A program made the position numbers and the translations under genes. The notes under the pieces are model-generated. The model was not told the DNA's origin and did no database searches. It worked only from the letters and a program-made list of their open reading frames with translations. DNA of 9,538 nt from Christensenella sp. UBA6345 (GTDB taxonomy: Bacteria > Bacillota > Clostridia > Christensenellales > UBA1242): positions 426-9,963 of the forward strand of contig DJSB01000035.1 of NCBI GenBank assembly GCA_002437945.1, written 5' to 3'. This document shows, one piece after another, positions 1-5,510 of the stretch (the stretch's first letter is position 1; the number at the start of each line of letters is the position of its first letter).

Positions 1-70
1 GCTCATAATGACAGGCGGGGATTAAACAATTTAACATAATAGACTTTGGTGTACTTTTAATACTTCAAAT

Positions 71-104
71 AAAAAGTATAGCAATTATTTTGCTATACTT
101 TTTT
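71..104. terminator. Bidirectional rho-independent terminator after groEL
   Basis: A perfect 14-bp stem (arms 71-84 and 90-103) encloses a 5-base loop. On the plus strand it runs into a T-run at 99-104 followed by further T's. On the minus strand the left arm supplies a five-U tail. groEL stops 61 bases away on the minus strand, so this is its likely terminator. It would also end any plus-strand gene entering from the left edge. The stem core contains GTATAGCA. Confidence 0.8.
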
Positions 105-164
105 GTTTTTAAATTATTTTTATATTTTATATATTATTTTTATACATATCAAGTTATAACATTA

Positions 165-1787
165 TTAGTATATGCCATGGTCGTTGGCTAATTGATTAGG
201 ATTGGGTTGTTCTTCGCTATCAGTAATCAGACAAGTTGTGGTCAACATAATTGAAGCGACACTACCAGCATTAAGCAGTGCGGTTTTTGTAACTTTGGTT
301 GGGTCGATAATGCCATTAACTATCATATCGACATATCTATCATTAAGAGCGTCATAACCATAATTTTTTTGGTTACTATTTATTATTTTATCTATAATTA
401 CTCCACCGTTTGTTCCTGCATTTTCTGCTATCTGATTAATAGGTGCAAGTAGTGACCTTTTAACAATTTCTGCCCCTGTTTTTTCGTCACCATGTAAGGA
501 TTCAATCAATTGTTCTACTTTAGGTAAACATTTGATTAATGCAACTCCACCACCGGGTACTATACCTTCAAGTGTTGCACTTTTTGTGGCGGAAATGGCA
601 TCTTCTATGCGTAATTTTTTCTCTTGCATTTCTGGTTCGGTGGTAGAGCCAACATAAATAACGGCAATACCGCCAGTTAATTTTGCCAATCTTTCATTTA
701 ATTTTTCTTTATCAAAATCTGATTCTGCCATGCTGATTTGGGTGCGTATTTTTTCTATTTGTTGTTTTATTTGTTCTTTATCGCCATAACCATTAGATAT
801 TAAACAACTATCTTTAGTTACTTTTACGCTTTTTGCTTTGCCTAGCATATCTAGTGTAAGATTGTTTAATGATATACCTACTTCATCACTTATTACTGTA
901 CCGCCAGTAAGTACGGCAATATCTTGCATAAATCCTGTTCGTTTATCTCCATAAGCAGGGGATTTAACTGCAACACAATTTAAGTTGCCACGTAATTTGT
1001 TAAGTACTAGAGTTGCTAGTACTTCGTTTTCTATCTCATCTGCAATAATTAATAATGGCATATTTTTACTACTTATTTGTTCCAAAATAGGTAATATTTG
1101 ATTAATATTAACTATTTTTGACTCGCATATTAGTATGTAAGCATTGTCAAGATTGGCTTCCAAGGTTGCTTGATTAGTTACCATATATGGAGATAAAAAC
1201 CCACGGTCGAATTGCATACCTTCGACTACTTTTAATTCGGTTTTAAAAGTTTTGCCATCTTCCACAGTTATTACACCATTAGTGCCTACTTTTTCGAATG
1301 CGTCTGCTATAAGTTTGCCTATTTCTTCGTCACCAGCACTTATTGAAGCAATCTGATATATTTCGGTATTATTCTTAATAGGTGTACTTATATTTTCTAA
1401 TTCGGCTACAGCGGTTTCGCAAGCCTTTAATATGCCTTTTTTTAATATTATTGGATTGGCTCCAGCAGTGTAGTTTTTTATACCTTCAACTACCATACTT
1501 TCAGCCAATACGCAAGCAGTGGTTGTACCATCTCCAGCAATATCGTTGGTTTTTATACTTACTTCTTTAAGTAGGGCTGCACCCATATTTTCAAACTTGT
1601 CTTTTAAAGTAATTTCTTTTGCTATTGTTACACCATCATTGGTGATAAGTGGAGTAGTGTATTTTCTATCTAGCACTACATTTCTACCTTTTGGTCCTAA
1701 AGTAACTTTTACTGCTTTTGCTAGTTTTTTTACTCCTGTTTCTAATTTTTTAATTGCATCAAATCCATCTAATATATCTTTAGTCAT
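165..1787 (-). CDS. groEL: Chaperonin GroEL (Hsp60), 60 kDa subunit
   Basis: This is the group I chaperonin subunit. Fourteen copies form the two-ring cage that folds cytosolic proteins with ATP and the GroES lid. The 540 residues are near the family length. Visible hallmarks are TLGPKGRNV (29-37), NDGVTIAKEI with Asp51, the ATP-binding GDGTTTA with Asp86, the VEGMQFDRG segment (188-196), IEDAI with the catalytic-type Asp396, and the PGGGVAL glycine loop (411-417). The start at 1787 has a strong GGAGG (1794-1798) that overlaps the last codons of groES, so the two are probably translationally coupled. Two oddities stand out. The chain ends in a polar, Asn-rich tail without the usual Gly-Gly-Met repeats. 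The stretch before the glycine loop reads SATLEGIVP where most relatives have AAVEEGIVP. The reading frame is intact and the ATPase residues are present, so it should be functional. The identification is secure. Confidence 0.98.
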   Translation of the reverse strand: MTKDILDGFDAIKKLETGVKKLAKAVKVTLGPKGRNVVLDRKYTTPLITNDGVTIAKEITLKDKFENMGAALLKEVSIKTNDIAGDGTTTACVLAESMVVEGIKNYTAGANPIILKKGILKACETAVAELENISTPIKNNTEIYQIASISAGDEEIGKLIADAFEKVGTNGVITVEDGKTFKTELKVVEGMQFDRGFLSPYMVTNQATLEANLDNAYILICESKIVNINQILPILEQISSKNMPLLIIADEIENEVLATLVLNKLRGNLNCVAVKSPAYGDKRTGFMQDIAVLTGGTVISDEVGISLNNLTLDMLGKAKSVKVTKDSCLISNGYGDKEQIKQQIEKIRTQISMAESDFDKEKLNERLAKLTGGIAVIYVGSTTEPEMQEKKLRIEDAISATKSATLEGIVPGGGVALIKCLPKVEQLIESLHGDEKTGAEIVKRSLLAPINQIAENAGTNGGVIIDKIINSNQKNYGYDALNDRYVDMIVNGIIDPTKVTKTALLNAGSVASIMLTTTCLITDSEEQPNPNQLANDHGIY

Positions 1788-1788
1788 T

Positions 1789-2073
1789 TTATTCCTCCAA
1801 AATTGCTAAAATATCTGCTTGTTTGATAAGCAGATATGTAGTGTTATCTATTTTAAATTCGCTAGTTGCGTACTTATTAAATAATACTTTTTCGCCTACA
1901 TTTACTTTAATTTCTACATTATTACCATCTATAATTCCGCCATTGCCTACAGCCACGACTTTTGCTATATTGGGTTTATCTTTTGCTATGTCAGGCAATA
2001 CAATCCCAGTTTTGGCTTTGTCAACTTGTTCTTCTATTAATAGTATTTTATCGAATAAAGGTTTGATTTTCAT
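1789..2073 (-). CDS. groES: Co-chaperonin GroES (Hsp10)
   Basis: GroES forms the seven-membered lid that caps the GroEL cage. I place the start at the ATG at 2071-2073. It gives the family-typical N-terminus MKIKPLFDKIL and sits 3 bases after a GGGAGG Shine-Dalgarno (2077-2082). A longer reading from a TTG at 2085 would translate that ribosome site itself. The product has 94 residues, the normal size. The mobile loop that contacts GroEL spans about 16-33 and holds the GIVLP motif (23-27). Next comes KVVAVGNGG, then the roof-forming part and a GEKVLFNKY-type strand (60-68). The stop codon lies one base before the groEL start, so the two form one operon. Confidence is high. Confidence 0.97.
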   Translation of the reverse strand: MKIKPLFDKILLIEEQVDKAKTGIVLPDIAKDKPNIAKVVAVGNGGIIDGNNVEIKVNVGEKVLFNKYATSEFKIDNTTYLLIKQADILAILEE

Positions 2074-2159
2074 ATATCCTCCCAATTAATAATATTTTAC
2101 AATAATTGTTTCACTTATGATTACTAGCCAATCGTAAGAAAATTAACTAAAAAAAATTA

Positions 2160-2187
2160 TTTATAACAATTTTTGTTGAATAATCAA
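2160..2187 (-). promoter_or_regulatory. Candidate sigma-A promoter for groES-groEL
   Basis: Read on the minus strand, this has a -35 of TTGATT (2182-2187), a 16-base spacer and a -10 of TATAAA (2160-2165). A TG one base before the -10 makes it an extended type. Transcription would begin near 2153 and leave a leader of about 80 bases before groES. I find no CIRCE operator (TTAGCACTC-N9-GAGTGCTAA) anywhere between groES and the divergent gene. If HrcA controls this operon, it does so without the standard site. Confidence 0.5.
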
Positions 2188-2252
2188 GTTTGTAACATTT
2201 TTGTAATATACATTAATAGTAAAACACCCAAATTAAAGGAATTCAATTTTAT

Positions 2253-3059
2253 ATGTCAAAAAATATTTTAAAGTATCAAGAAACAAGGCTTATTAAGTCT
2301 AGAAAAAAGAAAAGTAAAGGCTGGCTAGTGTTACTTATGTGTATAGTTATGGTGGGTGGGGTAATTATGTTATCTTCCACATTAAGTGGTGCATTAACTG
2401 TGGGCAACTTTGGATTTAATTTTTCAAGTTCTGCATTAAAAGTTAAAGCACATAGTTATTATGCGGTAACCATGGGGGAATATGATACGCTTAACGAAGC
2501 CGAAACAGTTGCAAGCGGAACTAGTGTAATGGGTGCGGGCAGTTATATATGGAATACTGATAAAAAATATGTAGTAATAGGCAATGTGTATGATAATCTT
2601 GAAGATGCAAAAAAGGTAAAGGATAATATAACAGACACCAATTACAATATAGGAATAAGGGAAATAAAGTATAAAAAAGTAAATTGTGATTTAAAGGAAT
2701 TGACTAAAGAACAACGCACTGTTATTAAGTCAAATTTGAACTATATTAACGAGTTATACGATAAATGCTATAATTACTCAATAAAATATGATAAGGGCGA
2801 AATCGTGGCTACTGTGGTGTCTAGTGAACTCAATTCGCTTAACGGCAACATTAAGGTTAATTGTAGTAGATTAGATAGTATTAATAGTGTTACTGTTATT
2901 CCACCCACACTAAAACTTAAAAATGCGTATGTTGCCATATCTAACGAAATAGATAGTGCAGTACTAAAGGTTATACAAGGTTCAAGTGCAAATAGAGACT
3001 TAAAATATTTGACAACTAGTATAGCCATAATTAAGTATAATTTGTATGAGCAACTTTAA
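2253..3059 (+). CDS. SPOR-like domain single-pass membrane protein
   Basis: This 268-residue protein has a very basic N-terminus (residues 11-22, with an RKKK run), one hydrophobic membrane helix at about 24-46 and an extracytoplasmic remainder. Residues 68-135 resemble a SPOR domain, a fold that binds denuded peptidoglycan. Two YxV-x-G units (YYAVTMGEY and KYVVIGNVY) are separated by a region rich in Ala and Gly, and each is followed by an Ala-containing helix (NEAETVA, LEDAKKV). The rest (about 140-268) has no motif I recognise and looks mostly helical. Proteins of this build act in cell division, cell-wall turnover or sporulation, but the exact role here is unknown. The start uses AAAGGA (2235-2240) at an unusually long 12-base distance. 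It is divergent from groES and is probably monocistronic. I see no convincing promoter: TAATAT at 2204-2209 is the best -10, and no good -35 lies at the right distance. The SPOR call rests on pattern only. Confidence 0.7.
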   Translation: MSKNILKYQETRLIKSRKKKSKGWLVLLMCIVMVGGVIMLSSTLSGALTVGNFGFNFSSSALKVKAHSYYAVTMGEYDTLNEAETVASGTSVMGAGSYIWNTDKKYVVIGNVYDNLEDAKKVKDNITDTNYNIGIREIKYKKVNCDLKELTKEQRTVIKSNLNYINELYDKCYNYSIKYDKGEIVATVVSSELNSLNGNIKVNCSRLDSINSVTVIPPTLKLKNAYVAISNEIDSAVLKVIQGSSANRDLKYLTTSIAIIKYNLYEQL

Positions 3060-3160
3060 AATTGATTAAAAATGTAGAAATAGTTTAGATTTTTAAAAAT
3101 ATTTATTAATTGAAGGTTAAAATAGTTTAAAAAAAAATGAAAATATAGTAATATTTAATT

Positions 3161-3667
3161 ATGAAAAAATATTATTTTAGTTTAGTAATAAAAATTGTAG
3201 CAATTGTCCTTATGATTGCTATAGATATGGCAACAAAATGCTATTTTGAAAATTATTTTAATAATGGTGGAGAAGATATAATCTTAATCGACAAACTTAT
3301 AGGCATTACATACACTATTAATACTGGTGCTGCCTTTGGTATTTTTGGCGATAATACTGTTTTATTGGCTATATTTACAGTGCTATTTATAGCCGTATTC
3401 GGGTTTATAGACTTTTATTATCGTAGTGATAACGGCTGGTATGTTGTTGGTTTTTCTTTGATTATTGGCGGTGCTTTGGGTAATTTTATTGATCGTATTG
3501 CTTTAAAAGGTGTACGAGATTTTATCGAATTAAGGTTTATCGAATTTCCTATATTCAATTTCGCTGATTTGTTTTTAACTGCAGGTGTTATATGCTATTT
3601 GGTTTATTTGTTGTTCTACGAACTTAAAAAGCCAAAGACTGTAGATATATCTCAAGATAAGGAATAG
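3161..3667 (+). CDS. lspA: Lipoprotein signal peptidase II
   Basis: LspA is an integral membrane aspartyl protease that removes the signal peptide from prolipoproteins after the lipobox cysteine has been diacylated by Lgt. The 168 residues fit the family, with four hydrophobic segments at roughly 7-22, 66-85, 93-110 and 132-153. Conserved blocks are visible: DMATK (22-26), NTGAAFGIF (54-62), GGALGNFIDR (103-112), VRDFIE (118-123) and FNFADLFLTAG (132-142). The catalytic pair is expected to be Asp120 and Asp136. The conserved Asn54 and Asp111 are also present. The start lacks a recognisable Shine-Dalgarno. The preceding 40 bases are almost all A/T, with -10-like TATAGT (3144-3149) and TAATAT (3149-3154) very close to the ATG. 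Only 4 bases separate the stop from the next gene, a common lspA-rlu arrangement in Firmicutes. Confidence 0.96.
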   Translation: MKKYYFSLVIKIVAIVLMIAIDMATKCYFENYFNNGGEDIILIDKLIGITYTINTGAAFGIFGDNTVLLAIFTVLFIAVFGFIDFYYRSDNGWYVVGFSLIIGGALGNFIDRIALKGVRDFIELRFIEFPIFNFADLFLTAGVICYLVYLLFYELKKPKTVDISQDKE

Positions 3668-3671
3668 TTGA

Positions 3672-4574
3672 TTGGAATACATAATAGAAGAAAAAGATAA
3701 TAAAGTAAGATTAGATAATTTTCTTTATGAAAAAGACTCTTCTTTTACTCGTTCGCATTATAAAAATTTAATAACCGAAGGACATGTTCTTGTTAATGAT
3801 AAACAAGTAAAAGCAGGATATAATTTAAGAGTAGGAGATAGGGTTGTTGTGGAGATGATCCCTAATCAACCTATCGAGACCAAGGCTGAAAATATACCAC
3901 TTGATATAGTATATCAAGATGAAGATTTGGCTGTAATCAACAAACCAAAGGGTATGGTAGTCCACCCAGCCAATGGCAACTGGAATGGTACATTGGTTAA
4001 TGCACTTTTATATAATATAAAAGACTTAAGCGGTATCAATGGAGTTATTAGACCGGGAATTGTACATAGATTAGATAAAGATACTAGTGGATTGCTTGTT
4101 GTTGCAAAAAATGATTTTGCTCATGTTAGTTTAGCAAAGCAAATAGCAGAAAAAACTTGTAAAAGAGTGTATCAAGCGCTTGTAATTGGTAATATGCCAG
4201 AAGATAGCGGAGTAATAAGTAATTATCTAGGACGTGACAGCCACAATAGATTAAGATATACTGTTGTTGATAACGGTGGCAAGTATGCCGAAACACACTA
4301 TAAAGTAATTACTAGATATAAAGACTATAATTTAGTCGAATTTGAATTAAAAACTGGCCGAACACATCAAATAAGAGTACATTGTAAATATCTTAATCAC
4401 CCTATAGTTGGTGATGATTTGTATGGTGGTAAATCCAAGTTTAATACTCATGGACAGATGTTGCACGCATATAAATTAAGTTTTGTGCACCCTAGAACTC
4501 AAAAATATATGGAATTTACTGCTCCATTACCAGAATATTTTCAAAAAATAATACAAAATTTGCAAATTAATTAA
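3672..4574 (+). CDS. RluA/RluD-family 23S rRNA pseudouridine synthase
   Basis: The enzyme converts selected uridines in RNA, most likely in 23S rRNA, to pseudouridine. It has 300 residues. An S4 RNA-binding domain comes first (about 11-60: VRLDNFL through the VNDKQVKAGYNLRVGDRV core). The catalytic domain follows, with INKPKGMVVHPA (89-100), the HRLDKDTSG signature (132-140; Asp135 is the expected catalytic nucleophile), the conserved LKTGRTHQIRVH block and the HPIVGDDLYGG block. The domain layout is that of RluD or Bacillus YlyB, but the target site cannot be fixed from sequence, so no symbol is given. The start is a TTG at 3672, with AAGGA (3658-3662) nine bases upstream inside the end of lspA. 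No ATG in this frame precedes the S4 domain. It is cotranscribed with lspA and followed by a terminator. Confidence 0.95.
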   Translation: MEYIIEEKDNKVRLDNFLYEKDSSFTRSHYKNLITEGHVLVNDKQVKAGYNLRVGDRVVVEMIPNQPIETKAENIPLDIVYQDEDLAVINKPKGMVVHPANGNWNGTLVNALLYNIKDLSGINGVIRPGIVHRLDKDTSGLLVVAKNDFAHVSLAKQIAEKTCKRVYQALVIGNMPEDSGVISNYLGRDSHNRLRYTVVDNGGKYAETHYKVITRYKDYNLVEFELKTGRTHQIRVHCKYLNHPIVGDDLYGGKSKFNTHGQMLHAYKLSFVHPRTQKYMEFTAPLPEYFQKIIQNLQIN

Positions 4575-4605
4575 ATACTAGTTATTTACTAATTTGCTTT
4601 TTTTT
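4562..4605 (+). terminator. Terminator of the lspA-rlu operon
   Basis: An 8-bp outer stem (GCAAATTA 4562-4569 with TAATTTGC 4590-4597) continues, after a small internal bulge, into a TTAAATA-type inner stem, and is followed by eight T's (4598-4605). It begins inside the last codons of the pseudouridine synthase gene. It also overlaps the -35 of the next gene's promoter. Confidence 0.75.
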
Positions 4606-4613
4606 GATATTAT
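4585..4613 (+). promoter_or_regulatory. Candidate promoter for the 85-residue membrane protein
   Basis: TTTACT (4585-4590), a 17-base spacer and TATTAT (4608-4613), with TG at 4605-4606 giving an extended -10. Transcription would start near 4620, about 25 bases before the ATG. The promoter is packed into the preceding terminator. Confidence 0.5.
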
Positions 4614-4644
4614 ATATATGTAATTTTTTATTGGAGATGGTATT

Positions 4645-4902
4645 ATGTCTAATTTAACTTATAGATCATTTGCTAGTGTTCTAGCATATATTGCTGTTAT
4701 TTTGGTAGGTTGTTCTTTACTTATTCAAGCATTGTTAAAGGGTAGCCAGATTGCTACAGTGTTAAAGATGACAGCAGATATTTTGGCTTATATTATGTTA
4801 GTAATTGCTAGTTTTTCATACGCTAGAAGCAGAAGAAATGTAATTTTTGTAATTATATGGATAGTATCTGTAGTATTAATCGTGGTTTCTTATATCCTAT
4901 AA
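4645..4902 (+). CDS. Small three-helix membrane protein, function unknown
   Basis: I do not recognise this 85-residue protein. It has three clear hydrophobic stretches, at about 9-30, 44-60 and 66-85. The only strongly charged link is YARSRRN (59-65) between helices 2 and 3, which by the positive-inside rule would face the cytoplasm. No catalytic motif or signal cleavage site is visible. The last helix runs to the C-terminus. The start has GGAG (4633-4636) 8 bases upstream and a plausible promoter of its own. A terminator follows, so it is probably transcribed alone. It sits between an rRNA-modification gene and a second small membrane protein of similar topology but no evident sequence similarity. 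It looks like a real gene because it has a ribosome site, a promoter, a terminator and a clean helix pattern. Confidence 0.75.
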   Translation: MSNLTYRSFASVLAYIAVILVGCSLLIQALLKGSQIATVLKMTADILAYIMLVIASFSYARSRRNVIFVIIWIVSVVLIVVSYIL

Positions 4903-4909
4903 TAATAAG

Positions 4910-4941
4910 ATTGGCGCCAAAGTTGGTTGCCAATTTTTTTT
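4910..4941 (+). terminator. Terminator after the 85-residue membrane protein
   Basis: The stem ATTGGC (4910-4915) with GCCAAT (4929-4934) extends by a G-T wobble and leads into a run of eight T's (4934-4941). The left arm also contains a perfect 10-base palindrome, TTGGCGCCAA (4911-4920), that could fold on its own. Confidence 0.75.
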
Positions 4942-4974
4942 ATTAATGTTAAGATATAATGAAAGGAATGTGTT

Positions 4975-5310
4975 ATGGATTTAAAAGCAATATTTAAAAA
5001 TAAATTTGTAATAATCGGGCTGGCTTTAACAGTGTTAATAGTTATATCAGGACTATTAAGCACAGTTAACTTGGTTTTTTATAGAATTACGTGTATTTTG
5101 TGTGCATTGTTGTGTATTGATATAGGTATAGGTGTGATTTTTAGGATTAAAAAGATTAAATCCGATGACCAAAGTCAACTTTTACCTTTGACCGAGCAAG
5201 ATAAAGAATATGTTTCTAGAAAAAGAAAAAGCGAAATATTTAATAATGTTTTGATTATAATTATGTTTTTTTGTGCATCTATCGTATTTATAACTTTCGC
5301 TTTTAAATAA
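4975..5310 (+). CDS. Small membrane protein with a charged cytoplasmic loop
   Basis: I do not recognise this 111-residue protein. Hydrophobic segments lie at about 10-28, 34-57 and 90-110. Between segments 2 and 3 is a 30-residue polar, charged stretch (58-88, with IKKIKSDD and SRKRKSE) that is probably cytoplasmic. Cys40, Cys43 and Cys47 cluster in segment 2, with no known metal-site spacing. A good ribosome site, AAAGGA (4962-4967), lies 7 bases before the ATG. A perfect TATAAT (4955-4960) directly abuts that site but has no -35 at a usable distance. If used, it would start the RNA about 8 bases before the ATG. A terminator follows. The gene is probably monocistronic or receives readthrough from its neighbour. 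Its function cannot be inferred from context. Confidence 0.75.
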   Translation: MDLKAIFKNKFVIIGLALTVLIVISGLLSTVNLVFYRITCILCALLCIDIGIGVIFRIKKIKSDDQSQLLPLTEQDKEYVSRKRKSEIFNNVLIIIMFFCASIVFITFAFK

Positions 5311-5325
5311 AATATATGTGTTTTT

Positions 5326-5350
5326 AAGTCCCCAATTGTGGGACTTTTTT
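5326..5350 (+). terminator. Terminator after the 111-residue membrane protein
   Basis: A perfect 7-bp stem, AAGTCCC (5326-5332) with GGGACTT (5340-5346), has a 7-base loop and a six-T tail (5345-5350). This is the most GC-rich and convincing terminator in the window. It insulates the tig operon from upstream transcription. Confidence 0.88.
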
Positions 5351-5392
5351 GTTACGCTTTTAAATAATATTTTTGATTAAAAGTGTATAATA

Positions 5393-5458
5393 TTGGCAAT
5401 TTTTTAGATATAAAAAAGTGTAAAAAGGTTAATTATTAGTCGCATATTAAATTGCCAA
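5393..5458. repeat. 10-bp inverted repeat overlapping the tig -35
   Basis: TTGGCAATTT (5393-5402) and AAATTGCCAA (5449-5458) are perfect inverted copies 46 bases apart. The right copy contains the TTGCCA used here as the tig -35. The region also carries three copies of AAAAGTGT (5379-5386, 5414-5421 and 5467-5474), the last running into the extended -10. The arrangement could be an operator pair, but the AT bias makes chance matches possible. Confidence 0.45.
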
Positions 5459-5480
5459 AATAATATAAAAGTGTTACAAT
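5452..5480 (+). promoter_or_regulatory. Sigma-A promoter of the tig-clpP-clpX operon
   Basis: TTGCCA (5452-5457), an exact 17-base spacer and TACAAT (5475-5480), with TG at 5472-5473 forming an extended -10. Transcription would begin near 5487, leaving a 24-base leader that contains the AAGGAG ribosome site (5500-5505). No CtsR-type tandem heptad repeat (GGTCAAA) or CIRCE element is seen nearby. Confidence 0.75.
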
Positions 5481-5510
5481 TATTCGTAGTGAAAGTTTTA
5501 AGGAGAAATT

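Noticed and set aside
1..39. Possible C-terminal end of a plus-strand gene entering from the left (frame 1 ends at TAA 37-39; frame 2 ends at TAA 23-25)
   Set aside because: Only 8-12 codons are visible, two frames are equally possible, and neither tail is recognisable. The downstream bidirectional terminator fits such a gene but does not prove it.
2074..2085. Four-residue longer GroES start at TTG 2085
   Set aside because: It would translate the GGGAGG ribosome site. The ATG at 2073 matches family N-termini and has ideal spacing.
1382..2089. Plus-strand ORFs of 62, 96 and 88 codons over groEL and groES
   Set aside because: They are antisense to strongly conserved chaperonin codons, have no ribosome sites and give low-complexity hydrophobic translations. 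They are shadows.
2774..3028. Minus-strand ORF of 84 codons inside the SPOR-like gene
   Set aside because: No ribosome site, and the sense frame has a membrane helix and domain pattern. This is probably a shadow.
3089..3100. Palindrome ATTTTTAAAAAT after the SPOR-like gene as a terminator
   Set aside because: It is an all-A/T stem with no GC core and no proper loop, and is expected by chance here. The 101-base spacer holds no convincing terminator.
4955..4960. Perfect TATAAT before the 111-residue membrane protein as its promoter
   Set aside because: There is no -35 at 15-19 bases and no TG extension, and it would start the RNA within the ribosome site. It may be chance in AT-rich DNA, so it is mentioned only in the gene entry.
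5386..5391. TATAAT at 5386-5391 as a second tig promoter
   Set aside because: The nearest TTGATT is only 7 bases upstream and TTACGC is 28 bases upstream, both unusable spacings. The TG lacks the intervening base of an extended -10.
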